Assembly (NCBI RefSeq): GCF_938046015.1 | Contig: NZ_CALIXW010000046.1 | Location: forward strand, 1-64,000 | DNA: 64,000 nucleotides | Origin: an uncultured Porphyromonas sp. | Lineage (GTDB): Bacteria; Bacteroidota; Bacteroidia; Bacteroidales; Porphyromonadaceae | Direction: 5' to 3' | Part shown: piece by piece, positions 24,083 through 33,496 of the stretch | How positions within the stretch are numbered: position 1 is the stretch's first letter | How the letters are laid out: every line of letters begins with the position of its first letter | Position numbers and translations under genes: made by a program | The notes under the pieces: generated by a model | Databases searched by the model: none | What the model was told of the DNA's origin: nothing | Seen by the model: the letters and a program-made list of their open reading frames with translations, nothing else

Positions 24083-26482
24083 ATGCCTAGGCGCTGCCTT
24101 ACCCTCCTCGCCCTTCTACTGCTGCTGCTCCAGCAGGCACAGGCTCAGTACACCCTGCCGCTACAGCCACGTAGCGGTCTCCTCCAGCCCGTCGCTCAGG
24201 CAGAGCCCTCGGCTCGTCGTAGCCGTAGCGTAGGCCCCAGTACCGAGCGCCTCGTCCTCCCACCGCTGCCAGCGAGTGCCTACACCGAGGTGCTGGGGCG
24301 CGGACAGATGGCGCGTGTCTATACCTTCGCTATCGAACGCCCGCTGGAGCTCGGGGCCGATCGTCTCGGGCAGTACCTCACCGATGGGGCGGGCAACTAC
24401 AGCTGGCAGGCGGTGATCCGCTCGACGGGGGCGCGCAATGTAGGCCTGCGACTCTCGCACTTCGCCCTGCCTCGCGGCGGGCAGCTCTACGTCACGGCGG
24501 CGGATGGGACGCGCATCGGGGCACTGACGGAGCAGAACAATTCGCCCGACAGCCTCCTGCAGCTGCGTCCGCTGGTGGGCGCTAGCCTGACGCTGCGCTA
24601 CGACTTCCCCGAGGGCTATACTCCGCGTGGGGAGGAGCTCCCCTTCCGCATCGCGGCCGTCTACCATGGCTTCCGCACCTGGCATCCCGAGGATGACGAC
24701 TTCGACACGGCACACCCAGGCGAGCCGCTCTATGACCTCGGGGGGCAGCGAGGCATCAAGGGCCTGCTCTGCGCGCCCAACGTGCTGGCCTATCCCCAGC
24801 GCTGGGCTCAGACGCGCAGCACGCTGCAGATCATCGTTGGGGGGACGCAGGCCTCCTCGGCTGCACTCATCAATAATACCCGCTCTGACGGTACGCCCTA
24901 CGTGCTGACCTCGGCGCACTGCATCAATAGCCTCTACAGCGTGACCGATCTGGCGAAGGTGCGTGCTAGGGCCGCGACGACGGTCTTCTTCTTCGGGTAC
25001 CAGAGTCCCCAGCGTGCGGGCTATATCCGTCCTGCCGAGGAGCAGACGCTGAGCGGGGCGAGCCTCGTGGCCTACAATGAGGACTCGGATATGTGCCTCC
25101 TGCGCATCGAGGGCCTGCCTAAGGCCAGCGACGGCACCAGCCTCCCCATCCCTGCCGCCTACAACCCCTACTTCGCGGGCTGGGATCGTACCGAGCAGCC
25201 CACGCTCCCATACTTTACCATCCATCATCCCGCCAGCAGTACCAAGCGCTACAATGAGGCGAACGACCGCTCGCTTAGCATCGAGGACTACGACATCAGC
25301 GGGGCAGGTGGGCGCGCTTGGTGGGGCAAGCACTGGCACGTCCATAGCTGGGCTACGGGTACGACGGCCGCAGGCTCCTCGGGCTCGCCGCTTTTCGACG
25401 GCTCGGGCTTCATCATCGGGGCCCTCTCGGGCGGAGGCTCGACCTGCGACAGCCCCTATGACGACTACTACTGGGCGCTGGCACGTAGCTGGACGCTTCC
25501 CGCAGGGAGCACGGATCGGTTAGGTGGGCTGGAGCCACATCTCGATCCTACGGGTAGCGGCGCCACGACCTGTGCAGGCTATGATCCTCTCGGGACACGC
25601 TTCGTGCAGCGCCTGAGCCTCTTCTACCCCGACCCTGCTACGCCCGATCAGCAGCGCCTCCTCCCGACCGATACCTACAGTCCGCAGCGCTCGATCCTCG
25701 AGCTCGGGAACGTCTTCACCCTCCCCGCGGAGCAGCGCCTACGTATCCTGGGGGCCTATGTCGTCTTCCGCAGCACCCGCCAGCTGGCCAAGACCCAGCT
25801 GCCTCAGGTAGCTCTCAGCCTCAGTCAGCTGGAGCGCAGTGGCAGCATCGCCCAGCCCATCAGCCAGTTTGCCTCCACACGTATGGGAGCCTACGTCGCC
25901 TATGATACGGACAAGGGCAGCTTCCAGGACCTCAGGCGCGCCACGCGCCTCGATAGCATCGAGGACTTCTTCCCCAATCCCAGCCCCGAGGAACTGAGCC
26001 TACCCGCAGGCGACTACCTCCTCTCGCTGCGCTCGGCCTCAGGCGATAGCCTCGGGCTGCCGCTGCTGAGCTATTCGGGGGGACGAAGCGAGACCGACTG
26101 GACCGCCTGGATCAAGGGCTTCGACGGCCGCTGGCAGCGCAACCTCAGCCTCCCCAATGGGGCCTACTGGATCGACCTCCTGGTGGAGACCGCGCAGCCC
26201 ATACGCCTAGGACGCAGCAGTACACAGGCCGAGGAGCCGACCCGCTGCTACGCCTATGGGCAGCAGCTCTTCCTCGAGGGCGACTTCACCCGCTACACCA
26301 GCGTCGAGCTGCGCGTCTACAGCCTCCTCGGCGAACTGATCCAGCGGGACGAGCGCCCCTTCATGAGCCGCCGTCAGAGCTACCCCATACAGCTCCCACA
26401 GGGGAACTATCTGGCGGTCTTCACCCTACATCACAGCTCGGGCTCGCAGGAGCGACTCAGCCTCTACTTCACCCAGCCCTAA
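24083..26482 (+). CDS. Secreted trypsin-fold serine protease, lysyl-endopeptidase-like, probable T9SS cargo
   Basis: A 799-aa protein with a Leu-rich signal peptide ending AQAQ, a pro-region, and a chymotrypsin-type domain with His in LTSAHCI, Asp in EDSDMCLLRI and Ser in AGSSGSPLFD. The INNTRSDGTPYVLTS and SSGSPLFD...GGGSTCDSP patterns resemble Achromobacter lysyl endopeptidase relatives. The last 75 residues (VELRVYSLLGELI, then IQLPQGNYLAVF and a terminal strand) look like a type A type-IX-secretion sorting domain, though without the usual terminal Lys/Arg. Cleavage specificity cannot be read with confidence. A role in extracellular protein digestion fits the peptidase-rich physiology. Confidence 0.8.
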   Translation: MPRRCLTLLALLLLLLQQAQAQYTLPLQPRSGLLQPVAQAEPSARRSRSVGPSTERLVLPPLPASAYTEVLGRGQMARVYTFAIERPLELGADRLGQYLTDGAGNYSWQAVIRSTGARNVGLRLSHFALPRGGQLYVTAADGTRIGALTEQNNSPDSLLQLRPLVGASLTLRYDFPEGYTPRGEELPFRIAAVYHGFRTWHPEDDDFDTAHPGEPLYDLGGQRGIKGLLCAPNVLAYPQRWAQTRSTLQIIVGGTQASSAALINNTRSDGTPYVLTSAHCINSLYSVTDLAKVRARAATTVFFFGYQSPQRAGYIRPAEEQTLSGASLVAYNEDSDMCLLRIEGLPKASDGTSLPIPAAYNPYFAGWDRTEQPTLPYFTIHHPASSTKRYNEANDRSLSIEDYDISGAGGRAWWGKHWHVHSWATGTTAAGSSGSPLFDGSGFIIGALSGGGSTCDSPYDDYYWALARSWTLPAGSTDRLGGLEPHLDPTGSGATTCAGYDPLGTRFVQRLSLFYPDPATPDQQRLLPTDTYSPQRSILELGNVFTLPAEQRLRILGAYVVFRSTRQLAKTQLPQVALSLSQLERSGSIAQPISQFASTRMGAYVAYDTDKGSFQDLRRATRLDSIEDFFPNPSPEELSLPAGDYLLSLRSASGDSLGLPLLSYSGGRSETDWTAWIKGFDGRWQRNLSLPNGAYWIDLLVETAQPIRLGRSSTQAEEPTRCYAYGQQLFLEGDFTRYTSVELRVYSLLGELIQRDERPFMSRRQSYPIQLPQGNYLAVFTLHHSSGSQERLSLYFTQP

Positions 26483-26511
26483 GCCCCCACTTCTCATCCT
26501 ATAGTAATTGT

Positions 26512-27243
26512 ATGGTCACACCCTACAACGATAATCAGACCCCGAAGGTCGAGCAGGTGCGCAAGATGTTCAACAACATTGCCCCCAAGTACGACCTCCT
26601 CAACCGCATCATCTCGCTAGGCCTCGATCGCTCGTGGCGGCGCAAGGCCCTCGGCATGCTGGCTCCCTACGCCCCTAAGCGCGTCCTCGACGTAGCCACG
26701 GGGACGGGCGACCTCGCCATCGAGCTGCTGAAGCATGTCCCCAGTGTGCGTGAGGTCCTCGGGATCGACATCTCGGAGGAGATGATGCGTGTCGGGGCAG
26801 GCAAGGTCGCCAGCCTCGGGCTCAGCCAGCAGATCAGCTTCAGCCGTCAGGACTCGACGGCGACGGACCTGGAGACGGCGAGCTTCGACGCAGCTACGAT
26901 AGGCTTCGGGATACGCAACTTCACTGATATCCCTGCCGCTGCCCGCGAGCTTCACCGCCTCCTGCGCCCCTCGGGCGTGCTGGTGATCATCGAGCTGAGC
27001 GAGCCTACCAACCGCTTCCTCCACCTTGGCTACAGCCTCTACACACGTACGGTGATCCCTATGCTCGGGCGATTGTTGACAGGGGACAAAAGTGCCTATA
27101 CCTACCTGCCCAAGAGCATCGCCGCCGTGCCGCAGCGCGAGCAGATGACGGAGATCCTGCGTGCAGCAGGCTTTCGTGAGGCATTCTACCACAGCATCTT
27201 CCCCGGTGCCTGCACCATATATATAGGCATCAATGCGGACTAG
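26512..27243 (+). CDS. menG: Demethylmenaquinone methyltransferase (MenG/UbiE)
   Basis: A 243-aa SAM methyltransferase with the family signature KYDLLNRIISLGLDRSWRR, SAM motif I VLDVATGTGDLA, and IGFGIRNFTD. It performs the last step of menaquinone synthesis, methylating demethylmenaquinone. It starts 29 bp after the protease gene. Confidence 0.95.
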   Translation: MVTPYNDNQTPKVEQVRKMFNNIAPKYDLLNRIISLGLDRSWRRKALGMLAPYAPKRVLDVATGTGDLAIELLKHVPSVREVLGIDISEEMMRVGAGKVASLGLSQQISFSRQDSTATDLETASFDAATIGFGIRNFTDIPAAARELHRLLRPSGVLVIIELSEPTNRFLHLGYSLYTRTVIPMLGRLLTGDKSAYTYLPKSIAAVPQREQMTEILRAAGFREAFYHSIFPGACTIYIGINAD

Positions 27244-27293
27244 TGTGCGGGCAAAGAGCGGCCGCGCGGAAACGGAAATTGAAGATTATTAAC

Positions 27294-27301
27294 TATCTTT
27301 A
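27294..27301 (+). promoter_or_regulatory. Possible -7 box TATCTTTA of the exopolysaccharide operon
   Basis: A one-base variant of TAnnTTTG in an AT-rich pocket, about 90 bp before the first glycosyltransferase gene. Confidence 0.4.
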
Positions 27302-27389
27302 CAAGCGAAAGTGGCTGAGCTACAGCCCTGAGTGCCAAGCACTGCCGTAGGGGAGCACAGCTGCGTATGTCTTCAAGGCTTGCAGGGAT

Positions 27390-28520
27390 ATGAAGGTATT
27401 GCAATTAGGTAAGTTTTACCCGATCAAAGGCGGGGTCGAGTGTGTGATGGAGATCTTCACCGAGGGCCTCGCCGAGCGTGGCTATCCGAGTGATATGCTC
27501 TGTGCTGCACACGATGGCCACGTGGGTGATATCATCCTTGGTGAGGAGTCGCGTATCATGTGCGCCCCCTCCCTGCTCAAGGTCGCAGCCACGATGATCT
27601 CTCCGATGATGATCGTCCGCCTTAGGAAGATCTGTCACGAGTACGACATCATCCATATCCACCACCCCGACCCGATGGCGACCCTCGCCTTATTCCTCTC
27701 GGGCTACAAGGGACGTGTGATCCTACATTGGCATAGCGATATCCTCAAGCAGAAGACGCTGCTCCGCTTCTTCAAGCCCCTGCAGAACTGGCTCATTAAG
27801 CGCTCCGATCTGATCCTTGGTACTACACCAGTCTACGTGGAGGAGTCTCCCTTCCTGAGGAAGGTGCAGCACAAGACCTCTTACCTCCCCATTGGGATAG
27901 ACCCCACGCCCTGGCTCTCCGATGAGGTGAAGGAGCTGCGCAGCCGTTATCCAGGCAAGAAGATAATTTACAATATGGGACGCCTCGTCCCCTACAAGGG
28001 CTACCATCACTTGATACAGGCGATGGCCCTCCTGCCCGAGGAGTACATCCTATGGGTTGGCGGCGATGGCCCGCTGCGTGCAGAGCTCGAGGCCCTGGTG
28101 CGGGAGCTCGGGCTCGAGCAGCGCGTCGAGATCCTCGGCTACGTCCCCAGCGCCATGAAGCCCGTCTACTTCGGGGCCTGTGACCTCTTTTGTCTCAGCT
28201 CGACGATGAAGACCGAGGCCTACGCCATCGTCCAGGTCGAGGCCATGAGCCTAGGCCGCCCCATCGTCGCCACCGAGATCCCCGAGTCGGGCGTCTCCTG
28301 GGTCAATGCCCACGGCGTCTCTGGGCTGAACGTCCCGATCGAGGATGCCCCTGCCATGGCTAAGGCCATCCGCGAGATCTGTGAGAACCCCGAGACCTGG
28401 CAGCTCTATAGCCGCGGCGCCCGCCAGCGCTACTACGACGTCTTCACTAAGGTGGAGATGATCAACCGCCTCATCGAGATATACACCGACCTACTAGCCC
28501 AAACTGATCATAGGAAATAA
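27390..28520 (+). CDS. GT4 family glycosyltransferase
   Basis: A 376-aa GT-B enzyme. The N-terminal domain begins LQLGKFYPIKGGVE with a Gly-rich acceptor loop. The C-terminal donor domain has NMGRLVPYKGYHHLIQAM, GDGPLRAELE and the EX7E-type segment VEAMSLGRPIVATEIPESG. It transfers a sugar from a nucleotide donor in exopolysaccharide assembly at the inner membrane face. It is the first gene of a tightly spaced operon (13 bp to the sugar transferase). The sugar is unknown. Confidence 0.9.
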   Translation: MKVLQLGKFYPIKGGVECVMEIFTEGLAERGYPSDMLCAAHDGHVGDIILGEESRIMCAPSLLKVAATMISPMMIVRLRKICHEYDIIHIHHPDPMATLALFLSGYKGRVILHWHSDILKQKTLLRFFKPLQNWLIKRSDLILGTTPVYVEESPFLRKVQHKTSYLPIGIDPTPWLSDEVKELRSRYPGKKIIYNMGRLVPYKGYHHLIQAMALLPEEYILWVGGDGPLRAELEALVRELGLEQRVEILGYVPSAMKPVYFGACDLFCLSSTMKTEAYAIVQVEAMSLGRPIVATEIPESGVSWVNAHGVSGLNVPIEDAPAMAKAIREICENPETWQLYSRGARQRYYDVFTKVEMINRLIEIYTDLLAQTDHRK

Positions 28521-28532
28521 CAAAGACGCTCA

Positions 28533-29129
28533 ATGAACTGTATCGAACGTTGCATCAAACGAACCTTCGACTTCACCCTAGCACTCGTCTCTCTGGTTCT
28601 CTTCTCGCCCGTGATGCTCGTCATCGCGATCCTGATACGACGTGAGGAGCCCGATGGGGATGTCATCTACACACAGGAGCGTGTAGGCTATAAGGGTCGT
28701 CCCTTCAAGCTCTATAAGTTCCGCTCCATGTATATGGATGCGGAGAAGGACAATGCTCCTCAGCTCTATCAGGAGCAGGATCCCCGTCTGACGAAGATCG
28801 GCGCCTTCATCCGCGCTCATCACCTGGACGAATTCCCCCAGCTGTGGAACGTCATCAAGGGGGATATGTCCTTCGTCGGACCTCGCCCCGAGCGTCAGTA
28901 CTTCATCGACCAGATCAGCGCTGTGCGTCCCGACTACGAGCGTCTCTATGCGCTCCGCCCAGGGCTCTTCTCCTTCGCGACGCTCTACAACGGCTATACC
29001 GATACCTTGGAAAAGATGATCCGCCGCCTCGACCTAGATATCAAGTACCTAGAGAACTACTCCCTCTGGACCGACATCAAGATCATCTTCCTGACCTCCC
29101 AGTCCATCATCTTCGGCAAGAAATTCTAA
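28533..29129 (+). CDS. Initiating sugar-phosphate (undecaprenyl-phosphate) transferase, WcaJ/PglC-type catalytic domain
   Basis: A 198-aa monotopic phosphoglycosyl transferase with one N-terminal membrane helix (FTLALVSLVLFSPVMLVIAI), then QERVGYKGRPFKLYKFRSM, HLDEFPQLWNVIKGDMSFVGPRPE and the C-terminal ALRPGLFS. It attaches the first sugar phosphate to the lipid carrier. It lacks the extra N-terminal membrane domain of the long WbaP/WcaJ forms. It lies between the GT4 gene and the export lipoprotein gene with 3-13 bp gaps. Confidence 0.92.
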   Translation: MNCIERCIKRTFDFTLALVSLVLFSPVMLVIAILIRREEPDGDVIYTQERVGYKGRPFKLYKFRSMYMDAEKDNAPQLYQEQDPRLTKIGAFIRAHHLDEFPQLWNVIKGDMSFVGPRPERQYFIDQISAVRPDYERLYALRPGLFSFATLYNGYTDTLEKMIRRLDLDIKYLENYSLWTDIKIIFLTSQSIIFGKKF

Positions 29130-29132
29130 CAC

Positions 29133-30056
29133 ATGAATCTGAATAAATCTCTACGCTCCTGGAGTGTGGGGCTCTTGGCCTCAGTGCTCCTCCTCGCTAC
29201 CTCCTGCGACCAGGTCTATCGCACCAACTACCTTCGCGACATGGAGGTCGCCAAGACCTATGGCGTCAAGTACGACATGGGGCTGACCATACAGAAGGGT
29301 GACAAGCTCAGCATCCTGGTCAGCAGTATCCGCAATCCCGAGCTGACCATCCCCTTCAACCCGCCTCAGCAGACCACTACGACGGCGAAGACGCCAGCTG
29401 GGAAGCGTATAACGGCTCCAGTGAGCAACGTCAGCCAGTTCCCCACGGTCAACTTCCCCGAGGGTGTCACGCCCACCCCTTCGCCTGCGGCCCAGGCGGC
29501 CTACCTAGTAGATGCTGAGGGCTGCATCCAGTTCCCGCTGCTCGGCTCAGTCAAGGTCACTGGGATGACCCTCGATCAGGTGAGCGAGTACCTGCGTACA
29601 CGCCTGGTCTCGGAGAAATACCTCGCGGATGCCCACGTCACGACGACCTTCGATAACCTCCGAGTCTACCTCCTCGGGGCGCTTGGAGTTCATGAAAAAG
29701 AGCGCTACAATAACAATGAGTTCCCTAATAAGGGGGTCTTCCACCTAGATGATCCTCAGACCAATATCCTCGAGCTCGTTGCTCAGGCAGGCGGACTGAT
29801 GGAGCAGGCCAACTATGAGCGCCTCAACATCATTCGTAAGGAGCCCAAGGGCTATGTCATCTATCGTGTGAACCTGCTCTCCAGCGACCTTTTCGAGTCT
29901 CCAGCCTTCATCCTGCGCCAGAACGACATCGTCTACGCCGAGTACAAGTATCGTCGTGATGCGGATCAGCGCACCTCACAGGCGCTGACCTATACCTCGA
30001 CGATCGTCTCCTCGCTCGTCTCCCTGCTGGCTATCGTCACATTCTTCAAGAAGTAA
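29133..30056 (+). CDS. Outer-membrane polysaccharide export lipoprotein (Wza/OPX family)
   Basis: A 307-aa protein with a lipobox (LLATSCDQVY), an OPX/PES domain (LTIQKGDKLSILVSSI...VDAEGCIQFPLLGSVKV) and a SLBB-like segment (FDNLRVYLLGALGVHEKE...LDDPQTNILELVAQAGG). It ends with a C-terminal membrane helix (TIVSSLVSLLAIVTFF). It forms the export channel with the Wzc-type partner encoded next, 7 bp downstream. In many Bacteroidetes this pair serves capsule or secreted polysaccharide. Confidence 0.9.
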   Translation: MNLNKSLRSWSVGLLASVLLLATSCDQVYRTNYLRDMEVAKTYGVKYDMGLTIQKGDKLSILVSSIRNPELTIPFNPPQQTTTTAKTPAGKRITAPVSNVSQFPTVNFPEGVTPTPSPAAQAAYLVDAEGCIQFPLLGSVKVTGMTLDQVSEYLRTRLVSEKYLADAHVTTTFDNLRVYLLGALGVHEKERYNNNEFPNKGVFHLDDPQTNILELVAQAGGLMEQANYERLNIIRKEPKGYVIYRVNLLSSDLFESPAFILRQNDIVYAEYKYRRDADQRTSQALTYTSTIVSSLVSLLAIVTFFKK

Positions 30057-30062
30057 GGATCT

Positions 30063-32468
30063 ATGGCCACCCACGACTCTTCAGCCTCTGCCAACAAGGC
30101 GCAGGGGATGGACTTCAATCTGATTGACGTCTTCTTCTACCTGCTTCGCTACTGGCCCATCTACATCGTCAGTATCGCGGCCTTCTGTATCCTCAGCATG
30201 TACCGTAATGCGCGCATGCCCTACACCTATCAGTCTTCTATCCAGGTACTGATCCGTGAGGCCTCGCAGCGTACGATGCTGGATGCGGATATGGTGCGCG
30301 TGATGCGTAATACCTCGCGCCTCAACATGGAGAACGAGAAACTCCAGTTCTCCTCCCGCAGTATCCTCGAGCGCGCCGTACATACGGTCAATGCCAATGT
30401 CCTCTACCGGGTCAATGAGGGTTTGCGCTCCGTAGAGCTCTACGACCGTGCTCCCTTCTCGATACGCTTCCTCGATAGCCTGGACAACACCTCTTCCTGG
30501 GAGGTGACCTACCAAGATGCGGGGCATGTAGGCATCCGCCGTGCGGGTAGTGATCAGGTGCAGAAGGTGCCCCTCAACGTACCCGTACGCCTTGGCAAGG
30601 AGCAGTTCATCGTCGAGCCCCGCTCCAATTTCAATAGTCCCTGGGATCATAAGGAGATCAAGGTCGACCGTATGTCCTTCAGCAACACCGTGCGCTACTA
30701 CCAGCATGCGGTCGTTGTCTCACAGCCACTGGAGCGCTCTTCGACGCTTGACATCACGCTGCAGGACCGCTCCAAGCGCAAGGCTCTCGACATCCTCCTG
30801 GCGCAGGTCGCTGCCTACAACCGTGAGGACGAAGAGGTGCGTAACCAGATCTCTAAGAATACCGCAGACTTCGTCAATGAGCGTATCGCTGCCCTCAGCG
30901 AAGAACTCGGGATCGTCGAGGAGGACATGGAGCGCTTCATGGTCAAGACCCGCACGATCGACTACGATAGTAAGGTGCTGCGCTACAATGCTCGTTCGGC
31001 TGAGACAGAAGTCGAGGCCTACGAACTCGAGACGCAGCTCAAGCTCGTCTCCTTCATGCTCTCGCAGCTCAGCAGCCCCTCTAAGGCCAATGACTTCATG
31101 CCGCTGAATATCGGCATCAATGCACCTGGCCTGGACGAACTCATCGCTCAGTACAACCAGCTGCAGCTGCAGCGCAACAAGCTCGTCGAGGCCTCTGGTG
31201 GTAGCGTCGCCAACCCCGTCATCACCAACTACGACCAGGCCCTCAAGGAGCAGCGTGCCGCCACCATCGAGGCACTCAACCGCTATGCCTCCGTCCTCCG
31301 TGTGCGACTGCAGAACTCCAATGGGCAGCAGTCCACCCTCGCAGGTGCCCTCCCCGACGTCTCGAGCAAGGGCCGTGAGAAGGCTGAGATCGAGCGCCGT
31401 CTGGAAATCCGTGAGCGTCTCTACACCGAGTTGCTCAACAAGCGCGAGGAATATGCCCTGCGCCAGGCCATGACTCAGGACAGCGCCTACGTCCTCGATA
31501 TGGACGACGCTCCCTCTGGTCCCGTCAGCCCGAATAACTTCCGTACCTTCATGATCGCCTTCCTGCTGGGACTCGTCGTGCCTAGCATCTTCCTGATCAT
31601 CCGCCTTGTGGTCGACACCAAGATCCACACGCGTAAGGATATCATGGACCGCGTCACGATCCCCTTCCTCGGGGACGTACCCCGTGCAGAGAAGAGTAAG
31701 GAAGGGCTCGGCCGTGTCGTCAGCGCTCAGGGTACCGATAGCGTGAGTGAGGCCTTCCGCGTGCTGCGTGAGAACCTCCGCTTCATGATCGGGACCAATG
31801 ACAATAGCCCCAAGCGCATCATCTTCACCTCCTTCGGTGAGTCTGCGGGTAAGAGCTACGTGTCCTACAACCTTGCCCTCACGCTCATGGCCTCGGGCAA
31901 GCGCGTGGTGCTTGTCGACCTTGACCTGCGTAAGGGGACGATCTCCCGTCGTCTCGGCCTTCGTGGCGCTGGCGTCAGTGAGTTCCTCGCCAATCCGCAG
32001 ATGAAGCTCAGCGACATCCTGCGCAAGGATCCCGCACACCCTGAGCTCGCTGTCATCGTCTCTGGTGCCGTGCCGCCCAATCCTACGGAGCTGCTCCTAC
32101 ATCAGCGCTTCGATGATCTGGCCGAGATGCTGACCGAGCAGTTCGACTACGTCCTCTACGACAACGTGCCCTTCGGTAGCGTCGCCGATGCTGCCATCGC
32201 CAACCGTGTCGCTGACCTTACGCTCTTCGTGCTGCGTGCCGGTAAGTTCGACCGCCGTGCTATGCCTGACCTGCAGCGCATCTACGATGATCAGGTGCTG
32301 ACCAATATGGCCATCATCCTCAACGATGCTCAGGGCAGCGGCCACGGTTATGGCTACGGCTATGGCTACGGTTATGGCTATGGTTACGGCTATGGCTACG
32401 GCTACGGTCACAAGAAGCGTACCCTGCGTCAGCGCATCATGCACCGCCTAGGCTTCAAGGTCAAGTAG
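30063..32468 (+). CDS. Wzc-like chain-length regulator and BY-type tyrosine kinase with Gly-Tyr tail
   Basis: An 801-aa protein. The Wzz domain has a first membrane helix near residue 30-50 (YWPIYIVSIAAFCILSM). A long periplasmic coiled coil and a second helix at about 500-520 follow, then a cytoplasmic P-loop kinase with Walker A GESAGKS, Walker A' VVLVDLDLRKG and Walker B VLYDNVP. Autophosphorylation usually occurs on a C-terminal Tyr cluster; here it is ten consecutive Gly-Tyr pairs followed by a basic end. It controls polymer length and export with the OPX partner. No separate phosphatase gene is seen in the operon. Confidence 0.9.
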   Translation: MATHDSSASANKAQGMDFNLIDVFFYLLRYWPIYIVSIAAFCILSMYRNARMPYTYQSSIQVLIREASQRTMLDADMVRVMRNTSRLNMENEKLQFSSRSILERAVHTVNANVLYRVNEGLRSVELYDRAPFSIRFLDSLDNTSSWEVTYQDAGHVGIRRAGSDQVQKVPLNVPVRLGKEQFIVEPRSNFNSPWDHKEIKVDRMSFSNTVRYYQHAVVVSQPLERSSTLDITLQDRSKRKALDILLAQVAAYNREDEEVRNQISKNTADFVNERIAALSEELGIVEEDMERFMVKTRTIDYDSKVLRYNARSAETEVEAYELETQLKLVSFMLSQLSSPSKANDFMPLNIGINAPGLDELIAQYNQLQLQRNKLVEASGGSVANPVITNYDQALKEQRAATIEALNRYASVLRVRLQNSNGQQSTLAGALPDVSSKGREKAEIERRLEIRERLYTELLNKREEYALRQAMTQDSAYVLDMDDAPSGPVSPNNFRTFMIAFLLGLVVPSIFLIIRLVVDTKIHTRKDIMDRVTIPFLGDVPRAEKSKEGLGRVVSAQGTDSVSEAFRVLRENLRFMIGTNDNSPKRIIFTSFGESAGKSYVSYNLALTLMASGKRVVLVDLDLRKGTISRRLGLRGAGVSEFLANPQMKLSDILRKDPAHPELAVIVSGAVPPNPTELLLHQRFDDLAEMLTEQFDYVLYDNVPFGSVADAAIANRVADLTLFVLRAGKFDRRAMPDLQRIYDDQVLTNMAIILNDAQGSGHGYGYGYGYGYGYGYGYGYGYGHKKRTLRQRIMHRLGFKVK
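32346..32405 (+). repeat. 6-bp tandem repeat encoding (Gly-Tyr)10 in the kinase tail
   Basis: Ten GGYTAY hexamers in a row. Copy-number change would keep the frame while changing the number of phosphorylatable tyrosines. Confidence 0.95.
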
Positions 32469-32498
32469 CCACGTGCTACGGCACCTGCCTCAGAGCTT

Positions 32499-33479
32499 AT
32501 GATCCCTTCTGCACCTCAGCCTCGGCTCACGGTCATCGTACCGGCGTACAACGTCGCCCCTTGGCTCGAGCAGTGCATCCAGTCCATCCGTCAGCAGAGC
32601 CTCACCGACCTCGAGATTATCGTGGTCGATGACGGCTCGACTGATGCGACGGGCGAGCTCCTAGAGGCCTGGGCTGCTGAGGAGCCACGGCTCAAGGTCC
32701 TACATCAGCCCAATGCGGGGCAGTCAGCGGCACGCAACCGAGCCCTCGAGCTCGTCCGCAGCCCCTACTTCACCTTTGTCGACGGGGATGATTACCTCAG
32801 TCCCGAGGTGCTCGAGGAGGCGGTCGCTTTGCTGGAGTCCGAGCCTGAGCTCGGGCTGGTAGAGTTTGGCTTCGTCGAGGAGTATCCCGACGGACGGTGC
32901 CAGCCGCAGCTCCACAGCTCACTACGCTATACCTCGCTCGAGGCCGTGCGTAGCCTCGCCCTGTCGGCAGAGGTCTCGGGCATGCCCTGGGGGAAGGTCT
33001 ACCGCAGCTCTGTGGCCTCTGACCTACGCTTCCCCGAGGGGCGGATCTTCGAGGATACCCCCTTCGTGCTGGAGGTGCTCATGAGGACTACGGCCTACGC
33101 CTACCTCCCGAGCTGTGGCTACCACTATCGCGTCATGCGCTCAGGTAGCTCTACAGAGCACTGGGATGGGCGCCTTTGCCACCTCTTTGAGAACGTCCTA
33201 GAGCTGCGCGAGCGCCTTATCGAGCGCGACTCCCCCTACCGCCCGCTGGTCAATGAGCTCCTACTGAGACGGCTCATCATCTTCGTCCTCTGGGCCGACC
33301 GCCATCGGGCGGAGCAGCCCGAGCTCCTTGCGCTGCTGCTGCCCTATACCCGCTCCCTGCACGGAGAGCCCCTTGCCCCAGGAGGCTGGGGCATACGGCT
33401 GAGGAATGAGCTCTTCCTCAGAGCTCCTCGCCTCTTCCTCGGGATCAAGCGTTTCCTACCTACACCTCAATATAGTTAG
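32499..33479 (+). CDS. GT2 family glycosyltransferase
   Basis: A 326-aa GT-A enzyme with LTVIVPAYNVAPWLEQCI, the nucleotide-binding VVDDGSTD, GQSAARNRAL and the DxD-type VDGDDYL. It likely adds a sugar in the same exopolysaccharide pathway as the GT4 enzyme. It starts 30 bp after the kinase gene and 17 bp before the HprK-like gene. Confidence 0.9.
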   Translation: MIPSAPQPRLTVIVPAYNVAPWLEQCIQSIRQQSLTDLEIIVVDDGSTDATGELLEAWAAEEPRLKVLHQPNAGQSAARNRALELVRSPYFTFVDGDDYLSPEVLEEAVALLESEPELGLVEFGFVEEYPDGRCQPQLHSSLRYTSLEAVRSLALSAEVSGMPWGKVYRSSVASDLRFPEGRIFEDTPFVLEVLMRTTAYAYLPSCGYHYRVMRSGSSTEHWDGRLCHLFENVLELRERLIERDSPYRPLVNELLLRRLIIFVLWADRHRAEQPELLALLLPYTRSLHGEPLAPGGWGIRLRNELFLRAPRLFLGIKRFLPTPQYS

Positions 33480-33496
33480 TCCCTCCACTTCTGCCC

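Noticed and set aside
30720..32039. 439-aa minus-strand ORF opposite the Wzc-like gene, and a similar one at 39187-40368 opposite typA
   Set aside because: Shadows of strongly conserved genes on the plus strand.
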